This document shows positions 1 to 7,515 of a stretch of 25,362 nucleotides of DNA, piece after piece. The DNA comes from UBA3478 sp046048095 (GTDB taxonomy: Bacteria; Bacteroidota; Bacteroidia; Flavobacteriales; Flavobacteriaceae). The translations under genes and the position numbers were made by a program. The stretch spans positions 1-25,362 of the forward strand of contig JBJOGS010000041.1 of NCBI GenBank assembly GCA_046048095.1, written 5' to 3'. Position 1 is the stretch's first letter; each line of letters starts with the position of its first letter. The notes below the pieces were generated by a model. The model had not been told where the DNA came from. It saw only the letters and a list, made by a program, of their open reading frames with translations, and ran no database searches.

Positions 1-1
1 T

Positions 2-1738
2 GCACAGAGTGTAAAGCGCGATTTGGCCGTTCACTACCGTCCTTTTGGGGATGACCTAGAGGTGATTTACAACTACCGCAGAGGAACGGGTACTACTATT
101 TACCAAGGAGCGAACCGCTATGCGGTTTCTGGTTTCGCTATGACTCAGCAGAAATTAGAAATCAAGAATGACAACTTCTTCATTAGAGGATACATTACTG
201 CTGAAGATTCAGGAGACGCCTACGATACGCGTTTTGCTGCTATTAACATCAACAGACAATGGTCTCCAGATCAAAAATGGTTTGAAGATTACGTAAGAGG
301 CTACCTACTTTCTCGTCAAATTGGCAAGAATGACCAAGATGCGCATAGAGCTGCCCGTCAGGTGGCCGATTATCCAGCGAATTTCGCAGGTACTTTAGGT
401 ATCACCTCTGCAACTGGCTTTCCGCATATCAACCGCTTTGAGCCAGGTAGCGCTGAATTTAATAATGCCTTCGCTAAGGTGAAGCAAGACGGAGATTTCA
501 GAACAGGTGCCCGTTTTATTGACAATACCAAATTCAGACACATCAACGGTAACTACAACTTCGCTCACCTGATCAATGATTGGGCTGATTTGCAAGTGGG
601 AGGGTCTTACCGTCAGTATGAGCTGAATTCAAACGGTACCATCTTTACAGATATTGATGGTCCGATTACCTACAGCGAATATGGAGCCTATGCTCAGTTG
701 CAGAAGACCTTTGCAGACGATCGTGCGAAGTTTACTGCTTCGTCGCGCTACGATAAGAACGAATTCCTAGACGGGTTTGTTTCTCCACGTGTTTCGTTAG
801 GTTATACGTTGGGCGCCCAGCGCAATCACAACATTCGCGTCTCGGCACAAACCGGTTTCAGAAACCCAACTACTCAAGACTTCTTTATCGGTCTTGATGT
901 CGGAAACGCCATCCTTGTTGGAGGAGCAGATTCGAATCTCGATAGAGACGTGAGAACCTTCCCAGTGAGTGCGCAGGCACAAGCGTTGGGCATTCCGGCT
1001 ACTGCTACCGTAGTAGGTCGTGCGGCTTATGAGAATTCATTCTCGTTGAGTTCAGTTTTAGCAGGTGCGCCAGTGAAAAAAGACACGCGTCAAGTACAAG
1101 CTGAACAAATTGATGCAGTTGAAGCAGGATACCGCGGTAAGATTGGACGTTTTGTGGTTGACATAAGCGCATACCATAATTCATATACGAATTTCAATGC
1201 TGCAGAAACGAAAGTCGTTCCGCTATACGGAACAGCAGGGGATAATCAACTTTCTTTGTTAGCACTGCAGAATGGAGATTATAAGGTTTATCAAGCCTAT
1301 TCGAATACCGAAGTACCTGTAAAATCGTATGGATTTGTAGCAGGAATAGATACAAAAATCGCAGGATTTGATTTAGGAGTGAACTATACTTACACACGCT
1401 TAGATATTGATCGCATTAAGTATCCAGATTTCGAAGTTGGTTTAAACACGCCACAAGACCGCTTTAAGGCATCCTTATCTCATAGCGAGTTATTCAAAAA
1501 CTTTGGATTTAACTTGAACTATCGTTATTCTGGATCTTACCTCTGGGAGGCTTCTTTTGCAGACGGAGAGGTTCCTGCCTTTGACGTGCTAGATGCTGCC
1601 ATGACTTACAAGCTTCCGCAGTACAATACTGTTCTTAAACTCGGCGGGTCTAACATTGCTGGAGGTGATTATATCACAGCCATCGGAACAGGGATGATCG
1701 GATCAATCTACTACGCAGCGATCAATATCAACTTCTAA
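2..1738 (+). CDS. TonB-dependent outer-membrane receptor, C-terminal part (5' end outside window)
   Basis: The reading frame is open from the window edge, so the true start and the N-terminal plug domain lie outside; about 578 residues are visible. The sequence alternates aromatic and polar residues as in long transmembrane beta strands (for example RGYITAEDSGDAYDTRF and GVNYTYTRLDI), includes an FRNPTTQDFF segment of the kind common in receptor barrels, and ends in SIYYAAININF, a last strand with a terminal Phe as expected for BAM-inserted outer-membrane proteins. This supports a TonB-dependent receptor barrel that imports a ligand using ExbBD-TonB energy. The substrate cannot be told from the barrel, and no SusD-like partner follows. 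A strong terminator directly downstream shows that it ends its transcription unit. The family assignment is firm; the specificity is unknown. Confidence 0.88.
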   Translation, partial: AQSVKRDLAVHYRPFGDDLEVIYNYRRGTGTTIYQGANRYAVSGFAMTQQKLEIKNDNFFIRGYITAEDSGDAYDTRFAAININRQWSPDQKWFEDYVRGYLLSRQIGKNDQDAHRAARQVADYPANFAGTLGITSATGFPHINRFEPGSAEFNNAFAKVKQDGDFRTGARFIDNTKFRHINGNYNFAHLINDWADLQVGGSYRQYELNSNGTIFTDIDGPITYSEYGAYAQLQKTFADDRAKFTASSRYDKNEFLDGFVSPRVSLGYTLGAQRNHNIRVSAQTGFRNPTTQDFFIGLDVGNAILVGGADSNLDRDVRTFPVSAQAQALGIPATATVVGRAAYENSFSLSSVLAGAPVKKDTRQVQAEQIDAVEAGYRGKIGRFVVDISAYHNSYTNFNAAETKVVPLYGTAGDNQLSLLALQNGDYKVYQAYSNTEVPVKSYGFVAGIDTKIAGFDLGVNYTYTRLDIDRIKYPDFEVGLNTPQDRFKASLSHSELFKNFGFNLNYRYSGSYLWEASFADGEVPAFDVLDAAMTYKLPQYNTVLKLGGSNIAGGDYITAIGTGMIGSIYYAAININF

Positions 1739-1765
1739 TTTTTAGAGGTTTACAGTTAAATGATG

Positions 1766-1793
1766 AAAGCGCCCCAAATGGGGCGCTTTTATT
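1766..1793 (+). terminator. Intrinsic terminator after the TonB-dependent receptor
   Basis: A perfect 10-bp stem (AAAGCGCCCC at 1766-1775 with GGGGCGCTTT at 1780-1789) encloses an AAAT loop and runs into TTTATTTT. It lies 28 bases after the receptor stop codon and before the atpD promoter, so it separates the two transcription units. The A-rich 5' flank could let it act weakly in the other direction, but no minus-strand gene reads into it. Confidence 0.93.
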
Positions 1794-1825
1794 TTAACAA
1801 TCTTTTTTTCTCTTGTCAATCTCCC

Positions 1826-1833
1826 TATATTTG
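1826..1833 (+). promoter_or_regulatory. Bacteroidota -7 promoter box for atpD-atpC
   Basis: TATATTTG matches the Bacteroidota -7 consensus TAnnTTTG recognised by the primary sigma factor. It follows the receptor terminator and lies 48 bases before the atpD start. I do not see a good TTG -33 element at the usual spacing; a TTG at 1813-1815 is too close. The assignment rests on the -7 match and position. Confidence 0.6.
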
Positions 1834-1881
1834 CGCAATTAAAATTCTAGGCGATTTAAGCCCTAAAAATTTCATACGCTC

Positions 1882-3387
1882 ATGGCTCTAACGGGTAAGA
1901 TTTCACAGGTAATTGGACCTGTAATTGATGTTGAATTTGAAATCGGTTCAAAGCTTCCGAATATTTATGATTCGCTCACGGTCACCAAAGCCGATGGCTC
2001 TGAATTGGTCTTAGAAGTTCAATCGCATGTCGGAGAGAGTACCGTAAGAACCATTTCAATGGATTCTACAGACGGACTTAGCCGTGGAATTGCCGTTAAG
2101 GCTACAGGAGCTCCGATCAAAATGCCTATTGGTGAGGATGTCTATGGGCGCTTGTTTAACGTGATTGGATCGCCCATCGACGGTTTGGCCGATTTAGAAA
2201 AAACCGGAGACAAGGGATTACCTATTCACCGTGAAGCACCAGCATTCGAAAATCTTTCAACATCTACCGAGGTGTTGTTTACCGGAATCAAAGTGATTGA
2301 TCTTATTGAGCCCTATGCGAAAGGGGGTAAGATTGGTCTTTTCGGTGGTGCTGGAGTAGGAAAAACGGTACTCATTCAAGAATTGATCAATAACATCGCC
2401 AAGGGTCACGGTGGACTTTCAGTGTTCGCCGGAGTAGGAGAGCGTACACGCGAAGGAAACGACTTATTGCGTGAAATGCTAGAATCTGGCATTATCAAGT
2501 ACGGTAAAGAATTCATGGAAGAGATGGAGCAAGGCGGATGGAATCTTTCTAAAGTGGATAAAGAGGCTATGAAAGAATCAAAGGCTACTTTCGTCTTTGG
2601 TCAGATGAATGAACCTCCTGGAGCCCGTGCTCGTGTAGCGCTATCAGGATTAACTATTGCTGAATATTTCAGAGATGGAGCTGGGGATGGTCAAGGTAAA
2701 GACGTTTTATTCTTCGTGGATAATATCTTCCGATTCACTCAAGCAGGATCAGAAGTTTCGGCCCTTTTAGGACGTATGCCTTCTGCTGTAGGTTACCAGC
2801 CTACCTTGGCCTCTGAAATGGGTGCGATGCAAGAGCGTATCACTTCGACAAAGAATGGATCCATCACTTCAGTGCAGGCAGTCTATGTTCCTGCAGATGA
2901 CTTGACAGATCCGGCGCCTGCGACAACATTTGCCCACCTAGATGCCACTACGGTACTTTCTAGAAAGATTGCTGAGCTAGGAATCTATCCAGCAGTGGAT
3001 CCACTGGATTCTACTTCGCGCATTCTAACAGCCGATATTTTAGGAAAAGAGCACTACGATTGTGCCCAGCGCGTCAAAGAGCTGTTACAACGCTACAAAG
3101 AGCTTCAAGATATCATCGCAATTCTTGGAATGGAAGAGCTTTCAGAAGAAGACAAGTTAGCCGTTTCAAGAGCACGCCGCGTTCAGCGTTTCTTATCTCA
3201 ACCCTTCCATGTGGCTGAGCAGTTCACAGGTATCCCTGGGGTACTCGTAGACATTAAAGAGACGATCAAAGGCTTTAACATGATTATGGATGGCGAATTA
3301 GATCACCTTCCTGAAGCTGCCTTCAACCTTAAGGGAACCATCGAAGAAGCCATCGAGGCCGGAGAGAAAATGTTGGCTGAGGCCTAA
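1882..3387 (+). CDS. atpD: F0F1 ATP synthase subunit beta
   Basis: Catalytic beta subunit of the F1 head, making ATP at the cytoplasmic face of the membrane. The protein has 501 residues and starts MALTGKISQVIGPV, a typical beta N-terminus. The P-loop GGAGVGKT is at residues 155-162, the catalytic Glu in GERTREGND is at 187, and the Walker B stretch LFFVDNIFRFTQ is around 276-287. Compared with the 460-residue E. coli protein it has roughly 27 extra residues around 203-230, between the GERTREGND and GQMNEPPG motifs; I recall this insert as typical of Bacteroidota beta subunits. It is followed 20 bases later by atpC. The genes for the other F-type subunits are not here, which fits the split atp gene arrangement common in this phylum. 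Confidence 0.98.
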   Translation: MALTGKISQVIGPVIDVEFEIGSKLPNIYDSLTVTKADGSELVLEVQSHVGESTVRTISMDSTDGLSRGIAVKATGAPIKMPIGEDVYGRLFNVIGSPIDGLADLEKTGDKGLPIHREAPAFENLSTSTEVLFTGIKVIDLIEPYAKGGKIGLFGGAGVGKTVLIQELINNIAKGHGGLSVFAGVGERTREGNDLLREMLESGIIKYGKEFMEEMEQGGWNLSKVDKEAMKESKATFVFGQMNEPPGARARVALSGLTIAEYFRDGAGDGQGKDVLFFVDNIFRFTQAGSEVSALLGRMPSAVGYQPTLASEMGAMQERITSTKNGSITSVQAVYVPADDLTDPAPATTFAHLDATTVLSRKIAELGIYPAVDPLDSTSRILTADILGKEHYDCAQRVKELLQRYKELQDIIAILGMEELSEEDKLAVSRARRVQRFLSQPFHVAEQFTGIPGVLVDIKETIKGFNMIMDGELDHLPEAAFNLKGTIEEAIEAGEKMLAEA

Positions 3388-3407
3388 TAATCGTAGACCA
3401 CCATACT

Positions 3408-3689
3408 ATGAGGTTAGAAATTATTTCGCCCGAGGCAACATTATATCAAGGAGAAGCTACAGCAGTCACCGTTCCGGGTGTGAAAGGATCTTTTCAGATT
3501 TTAGAAAAGCATGCTGCTATAGCCTCTGTGCTTCAAAAAGGCACCCTCATTGTCAAAGGACTCGATCGCCAATTATTGGCATCTTCTCATGCAGATAGTT
3601 TTCAAACGAAAGCCGATGAAACCTCGTTGCTCATTCAAGGTGGCGCGGTTGAAATGAAAGACAATAAACTAATTGTGCTTATCGACTAA
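3408..3689 (+). CDS. atpC: F0F1 ATP synthase subunit epsilon, short form
   Basis: Epsilon subunit of the F1 central stalk, coupling rotation to catalysis. The 93 residues match only the N-terminal beta-sandwich domain: MRLEIISPEATLYQGEA is the usual opening and GSFQILEKHAA the usual core motif (the common form is G.fGILp.Ha). The C-terminal helical hairpin, which in E. coli (about 139 residues) and Bacillus can extend and inhibit the enzyme, is absent. Short epsilon subunits are usual in Bacteroidota, so this is a lineage trait and not a truncation. It is co-transcribed with atpD and ends 14 bases from the facing end of recX. I see no terminator in that gap. Confidence 0.95.
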   Translation: MRLEIISPEATLYQGEATAVTVPGVKGSFQILEKHAAIASVLQKGTLIVKGLDRQLLASSHADSFQTKADETSLLIQGGAVEMKDNKLIVLID

Positions 3690-3703
3690 TCGATGTTCCT
3701 GCT

Positions 3704-4186
3704 TTAACGCAGCTCATTGAGTTTCTCATAGATCATTTCTACAGACCATCCCCTGTAGCGCAAATACTCGAAGAGTTTCTTCTTTTTTTGCTCTACTGAG
3801 AGCCCTTGAAGCGACGCTATTTTCTTTTGCGCGAGTCGATCGAAAATTTCTTGATAGGGTTGTTCTTCAAATACCTTTGTAGCCTTTTTGAGATGGTACC
3901 CACTTATATTTCTCAATTTCAGTTCGCGCAATATGCGCTCTATCCCCCACGACTTGATGCGAAGCTTTCCTAGGGTATACTGAATGACAAACCGCTCTTC
4001 ATTAAGGTAATTTTCAGTAATCAGGTGACCGATTAGATGTGCGATGGCCTCATCTATCATCCCCATAGATTTCAGCTTTTCTTCTACTTCTACGTGACAG
4101 CGTTCTTGATAGGTACAAAATGCTTCTATCTTACGCTTGGCCTCTGTGATGCTGCCCACCGGTTGAGTCGATCTTCGGTAATACAT
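3704..4186 (-). CDS. recX: RecX-family regulatory protein
   Basis: RecX modulates RecA by binding the RecA filament in the cytoplasm. The 160-residue protein has the family's layout of helical repeats: EAKRKIEAFCTYQERCHVE near the N-terminus, then the repeat with LNEERFVIQYTLGKLRIKSWG around 80-100, and a last repeat with LFEYLRYRGWSVEMIYEKL. The length is normal for the family. No recA is nearby. A TACCTTTG box lies only 5 bases before the ATG, so the transcript may start at or very near the start codon. The gene faces atpC at its 3' end with no visible terminator. The family call is good; the regulatory direction (inhibitor or helper of RecA) cannot be read from sequence. Confidence 0.9.
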   Translation of the reverse strand: MYYRRSTQPVGSITEAKRKIEAFCTYQERCHVEVEEKLKSMGMIDEAIAHLIGHLITENYLNEERFVIQYTLGKLRIKSWGIERILRELKLRNISGYHLKKATKVFEEQPYQEIFDRLAQKKIASLQGLSVEQKKKKLFEYLRYRGWSVEMIYEKLNELR

Positions 4187-4191
4187 AATAT

Positions 4192-4199
4192 CAAAGGTA
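4192..4199 (-). promoter_or_regulatory. Candidate -7 promoter box for recX
   Basis: On the minus strand TACCTTTG fits TAnnTTTG. Its last base is 5 nt before the recX ATG, so the predicted transcription start falls on or beside the start codon. There is no convincing -33 element; the upstream sequence is the rng terminator. This is a candidate only. Confidence 0.4.
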
Positions 4200-4213
4200 G
4201 TGGCCTATGCTGC

Positions 4214-4248
4214 AAAAAAAAAGGGCGGCCCTGATGGGCCGCCCTTTT
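4214..4248 (-). terminator. Intrinsic terminator of rng
   Basis: GGGCGGCCC (4223-4231) and GGGCCGCCC (4236-4244) form a perfect 9-bp GC stem with a TGAT loop, extended by four A-T pairs on the outside. Read on the minus strand it is followed by nine T residues (4222-4214). The rng stop codon (4249-4247) overlaps the base of the stem, so termination is built into the very end of the gene. It also shields recX from rng transcription. Confidence 0.95.
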
Positions 4249-5794
4249 ATAAGCGTATCGCTTTGCCTTCTTTATTCTTAAAGGTATACTGCAGATAAGT
4301 ATAGGCGTCTCTTGGTATGATATTTACCCATACTTTATGCTTTCTATACCACTTATACCTTAGAGAAAATAACCCCTTAGTTAGGTATGCCGCGATGAAC
4401 GGATGGATATGTAAATAGACTTTATCCTTAGTTTTCTTAAGTGCTATTTTCTCAATTTGGTATTCAAGTTTATCGATTAAGCTGATCGGTGCCTCTACAG
4501 AATCTTCGACGGCGTCTGGATTCTTTTCTGTTGTGGTAATATTCATTTCAGGACGCACGCGTTGACGTGTAATCTGAATGAGTCCAAACTTTGTAGGAGG
4601 TAAAATTTTGTGCTTCGCTCGATCATCTTTCATCTCTTCTTTCAAGTGCTCATAGAGTTTTTTTCTATGTTCACCTTTATTCATATCAATGAAATCTACG
4701 ACGATGATTCCGCCCATATCGCGAAGACGCAATTGTCTTGCAACTTCTGAGGCAGCGATCATATTCACCTCAAGCGCAGTATCTTCTTGGCTGTTTGCAC
4801 GATTTGATCGATTTCCGCTATTCACATCAATGACGTGCATTGCTTCAGTATGCTCGATCACAAGATAAGCGCCTCGAGACATTGAGGCGGTTCTACCGAA
4901 TGAAGTTTTGATCTGTCTATCTATTCCAAATTTTTCATAGATAGGGGTAACTTCGTTGTAGAGCTTTATTAGGGATTCGTGTTTGGGAGATATTTGGCTA
5001 AGGTATTCTTTGATCTGATCGGCCATTTCTGGATCGTCAGTATGAATACCTGTAAAGCTTTCATTAAACACATCTCGTAGATAACTTGTTGAGCGATTGA
5101 GCTCTACAAGCACTTTCGAAGGATGCTGTCCTTTGCTCACGTTGGCACAAAGGGTTTCCCATTTTTGGATCAAACGCTTAATATCCTGATCCAATTCAGC
5201 AACCTTTTTGCCTTCTGCCACGGTTCTGATAATGATACCGAAGCCTTTAGGTCTTATACTGGTTACTAGTCGCTTAAGGCGACTTTTTTCTTCAGAGCTC
5301 TCAATTTTTTGAGACACTGAAATGCGGTCTGAGAACGGTACCATTACAACGTAGCGTCCGGCCAGAGAAAGTTCAGAGCTTATTCTTGGCCCTTTTGTCG
5401 ATATTGGTTCTTTGACAATTTGAACCAGAATCGATTGGTTGGCCTTAATTATATCGCTAATGCTTCCTTCTTTATCAATTTCTTCTTCTAGCGAAAAGTT
5501 ATTTAGACTGTAGTTTGAGGTCTTCTTACTCAACAGCGCTTTAGTGAACTTCATTAGTGAATTGAACTGAGGGCCCAAATCATGGTAGTGTAAAAAGGCA
5601 TCTTTTTGATGCCCCACATTCACAAAAGCTGCGTTTAACCCAGCTACGGGCTTACGCACTTTGGCTAAAAATATATCACCCACAGAGAAGCTGTTTTCGC
5701 TGGCTTCGCGGTGTAGTTCTAATAGCTTTCCGTCTTTTAATAAGGCAAAATCGACAGCTTCAGAACTTGTCTTTATAATTAATTCTTTATTCAC
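4247..5794 (-). CDS. rng: Ribonuclease G/E family endoribonuclease
   Basis: Endonuclease that cuts single-stranded RNA in mRNA turnover and rRNA maturation. The 515-residue length fits RNase G rather than full-length RNase E, and no C-terminal scaffold region is present. An S1-type domain lies near the N-terminus (VGDIFLAKVRKPVAGLNAAFVNVG), with a lineage-specific insert inside it. The catalytic DNase I-like core has the two Mg-binding aspartates, D323 in VIDVNSGNRS and D367 in VVDFIDMN. The Zn-link CPxC motif that joins subunits in E. coli RNase E/G is missing; where it should follow RQRVRPEMN there is an acidic Cys-free stretch. The start codon is GTG (5794-5792). Transcription ends in a terminator overlapping the stop codon. 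No clear -7 box was found upstream. Confidence 0.93.
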   Translation of the reverse strand: MNKELIIKTSSEAVDFALLKDGKLLELHREASENSFSVGDIFLAKVRKPVAGLNAAFVNVGHQKDAFLHYHDLGPQFNSLMKFTKALLSKKTSNYSLNNFSLEEEIDKEGSISDIIKANQSILVQIVKEPISTKGPRISSELSLAGRYVVMVPFSDRISVSQKIESSEEKSRLKRLVTSIRPKGFGIIIRTVAEGKKVAELDQDIKRLIQKWETLCANVSKGQHPSKVLVELNRSTSYLRDVFNESFTGIHTDDPEMADQIKEYLSQISPKHESLIKLYNEVTPIYEKFGIDRQIKTSFGRTASMSRGAYLVIEHTEAMHVIDVNSGNRSNRANSQEDTALEVNMIAASEVARQLRLRDMGGIIVVDFIDMNKGEHRKKLYEHLKEEMKDDRAKHKILPPTKFGLIQITRQRVRPEMNITTTEKNPDAVEDSVEAPISLIDKLEYQIEKIALKKTKDKVYLHIHPFIAAYLTKGLFSLRYKWYRKHKVWVNIIPRDAYTYLQYTFKNKEGKAIRL

Positions 5795-5865
5795 TGTTTC
5801 GATTTATTGGTGCGCGAAAGTCTGCACGCATGCAGTTTCAATGCACGGTATTAAACAATAGTGTG

Positions 5866-5881
5866 GTTCACAAAAGTGAAC
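5866..5881. repeat. Inverted repeat upstream of rng
   Basis: GTTCAC and GTGAAC are perfect 6-bp arms around AAAA, 72 bases upstream of the rng start. No T tract follows on either strand, so this is not a terminator. It could be a DNA-binding site or an RNA hairpin in the rng leader; the sequence does not say which. Confidence 0.35.
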
Positions 5882-5927
5882 AACAAATGATTTTCAAATG
5901 TCAAAGAACGTAAGCTAGTAATAAAGA

Positions 5928-5963
5928 AATAAAGCCGCTGTCAAACAAACTTTAGAGCGGCTT
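5928..5963 (-). terminator. Terminator of the hup-miniprotein unit
   Basis: AAGCCGCT (5932-5939) and AGCGGCTT (5956-5963) form an 8-bp stem with a 16-base loop; on the minus strand it runs into the T-rich TATTTCTTTATT. The stop codon of the small basic protein lies within the upstream arm. The T tract is imperfect, so the call is moderate. Confidence 0.65.
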
Positions 5964-6051
5964 ACTTCTTCTTGTGTCGGTTAGCTCTTCTGCGCTTTTT
6001 GCGCTTGTGTGTAGCTACCTTATGTCTTTTTCTTTTTTTACCACTTGGCAT
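5962..6051 (-). CDS. 29-residue basic miniprotein, AURKAIP1/COX24 (mS38/bS22-like) type
   Basis: The ATG at 6051 opens a 29-codon frame ending TAA at 5962. The product begins MPSGKKRKRHKVATHKRKKR and ends in RHKKK; more than half of the residues are Lys, Arg or His. I recognise the pattern as the small AURKAIP1/COX24-domain proteins annotated in Bacteroidota, related to the mitochondrial ribosomal protein mS38 and mycobacterial bS22, so a ribosome-bound role is likely but inferred. It begins 25 bases after the hup stop codon on the same strand and ends inside a terminator hairpin, so the two are probably co-transcribed. Its extreme composition and brevity make it easy for gene callers to miss. 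Confidence 0.85.
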   Translation of the reverse strand: MPSGKKRKRHKVATHKRKKRRRANRHKKK

Positions 6052-6076
6052 AGTGTATAAGATTTTCGGTTACTAG

Positions 6077-6367
6077 TTATTTAACGGCTACGCTTCCTTT
6101 AACGCCCTCTACAAATACCTTCGCAGGTTTGAATGCAGGCACATTGTGCGCAGGAATTTTGATGGTTGTATTCTTAGAAATGTTTCTACCTGTCTTTTCG
6201 GCTCTTCTCTTTATGATGAAGCTTCCAAACCCTCTTAGGTAAACATTATCTCCTTGCTCTAAAGAAGCTTTGACTTCTTCCATAAAAGATTCTACTGTAG
6301 CTTGCACGTCTCCTTTTTCTAATCCAAGCTTCTCTGAGATAGTGTTTACGATATCTGCTTTCGTCAT
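6077..6367 (-). CDS. HU/IHF-family DNA-binding protein
   Basis: Small nucleoid protein that binds and bends DNA as a dimer. I place the start at the ATG at 6367, giving 96 residues opening MTKADIVNTISEKLGLEKG, the usual HU/IHF N-terminus. A longer frame back to 6403 adds 12 residues, lacks an ATG start and would run over the promoter box, so I reject it. The dimerisation core is followed by the signature VYLRGFGSFIIKRRAEKTGRN and the arm with IPAHNVPAFKPAK, whose Pro intercalates into DNA. It is co-transcribed with the 29-residue protein and diverges from mutY. Sequence alone does not tell HU from IHF-like function. Confidence 0.95.
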   Translation of the reverse strand: MTKADIVNTISEKLGLEKGDVQATVESFMEEVKASLEQGDNVYLRGFGSFIIKRRAEKTGRNISKNTTIKIPAHNVPAFKPAKVFVEGVKGSVAVK

Positions 6368-6400
6368 ATGCTCGTTATCTTTAATATTTTTTAAGGCTTG

Positions 6401-6408
6401 CAAATATA
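6401..6408 (-). promoter_or_regulatory. -7 promoter box for the hup unit
   Basis: On the minus strand TATATTTG matches TAnnTTTG and ends 33 bases before the hup ATG. No clear -33 TTG is present. It supports the start at 6367, because translation from further upstream would begin inside the promoter. Confidence 0.6.
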
Positions 6409-6456
6409 TAAATAATAAGCTGTTTATCTTCTTAAGGATCTAAATTTTAGGACAGT

Positions 6457-7512
6457 ATGCGAAAGATACCTTACGAAAAGTGGTTTGGATCGAAGCTTCA
6501 AGAGTGGTATGCTTCTCACAAGCGTTCTTTGCCATGGAGGGCCACGACAGATCCGTATCGGATTTGGATCTCTGAGATTATCTTACAGCAAACTAGGGTA
6601 GATCAAGGCTTGCCTTACTATAATCGCTTCATTGCGAATTTCTCAGATGTAAAGCAACTGGCTGAGGCATCAGAAGATCAAGTATTGCGTCACTGGCAGG
6701 GTCTGGGCTATTATTCTAGGGCGAAAAATCTTCACGCCACAGCAAAGACCATCACTACAGCGCACAGGGGAGTGTTTCCAAAGAGCTATGACGAATTGCT
6801 GAAGCTGAAGGGAATCGGCCCTTACACCGCTGCGGCAATCGCCTCATTTGCGTACAAGCAGCCTCATGCCGTGGTCGACGGTAATGTTTTTCGCGTGTTG
6901 TCTCGCGTGTTTGGAATTGAAACACCGATCAATTCATCCGCCGGTGAGCGTGAATTCTCAAGTTTAGCGCAGTCATTGATCAACTTGCAGCATCCTGACC
7001 TACACAATCAGGCGATCATGGAGTTTGGGGCCCTGCAATGCATTCCAAAAAACCCCCAATGCGATCGCTGTATCTTTGCCTCACGCTGTAGTGCTTTGGC
7101 AAGTAATAAGGTGGATTCTCTGCCTGTAAAGCTTAAAAAGACTCGTGTGAAGAAGCGATGCTTGCATTATTTCAGTGTCGAAGATGTAGATCAAAAACAG
7201 CGCGTGATAAAGCGAGGTAAAGACGGATTATGGTCAGGTTTGTATGAATTTCCTTCTGTTGAACTCGAGCACCGTTCGGAGGTGACTGATGAGCTCATTC
7301 ATGAACTATTTGGTGCGGTGCGCACATGGGGAGTGGTAGATGAGACCCCGATAATCCACAAATTATCGCATCAAGAGTTGTGGGTTTACTTGTATCGTGT
7401 TCAATTAAAAGACAAAGATGAACAGGGCGTGACCGTGAAGGTCATGAAAGAGTTGCCTGTTTCAACCTTGATGCAGAAGCTGATGAATAGACTCAATTTT
7501 TATTACCTTTAA
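6457..7512 (+). CDS. mutY: A/G-specific adenine DNA glycosylase MutY
   Basis: Base-excision repair enzyme that removes adenine mispaired with 8-oxoguanine. The 351-residue protein has the helix-hairpin-helix motif LKGIGPYTAAAIASFAY followed by VVDGNVFRVLSR with the catalytic Asp, and the family's EIILQQTRV with the catalytic Glu. The 4Fe-4S cluster ligands are complete: C195-x6-C202-x2-C205-x5-C211. The C-terminal third is the NUDIX-like 8-oxoG recognition domain (GLWSGLYEFPSVE). It diverges from hup and is followed 3 bases later by ssb, so mutY, ssb and gldE form one compact operon. Hup, mutY, ssb and gldE are often neighbours in Flavobacteriia. Confidence 0.96.
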   Translation: MRKIPYEKWFGSKLQEWYASHKRSLPWRATTDPYRIWISEIILQQTRVDQGLPYYNRFIANFSDVKQLAEASEDQVLRHWQGLGYYSRAKNLHATAKTITTAHRGVFPKSYDELLKLKGIGPYTAAAIASFAYKQPHAVVDGNVFRVLSRVFGIETPINSSAGEREFSSLAQSLINLQHPDLHNQAIMEFGALQCIPKNPQCDRCIFASRCSALASNKVDSLPVKLKKTRVKKRCLHYFSVEDVDQKQRVIKRGKDGLWSGLYEFPSVELEHRSEVTDELIHELFGAVRTWGVVDETPIIHKLSHQELWVYLYRVQLKDKDEQGVTVKVMKELPVSTLMQKLMNRLNFYYL

Positions 7513-7515
7513 ATC

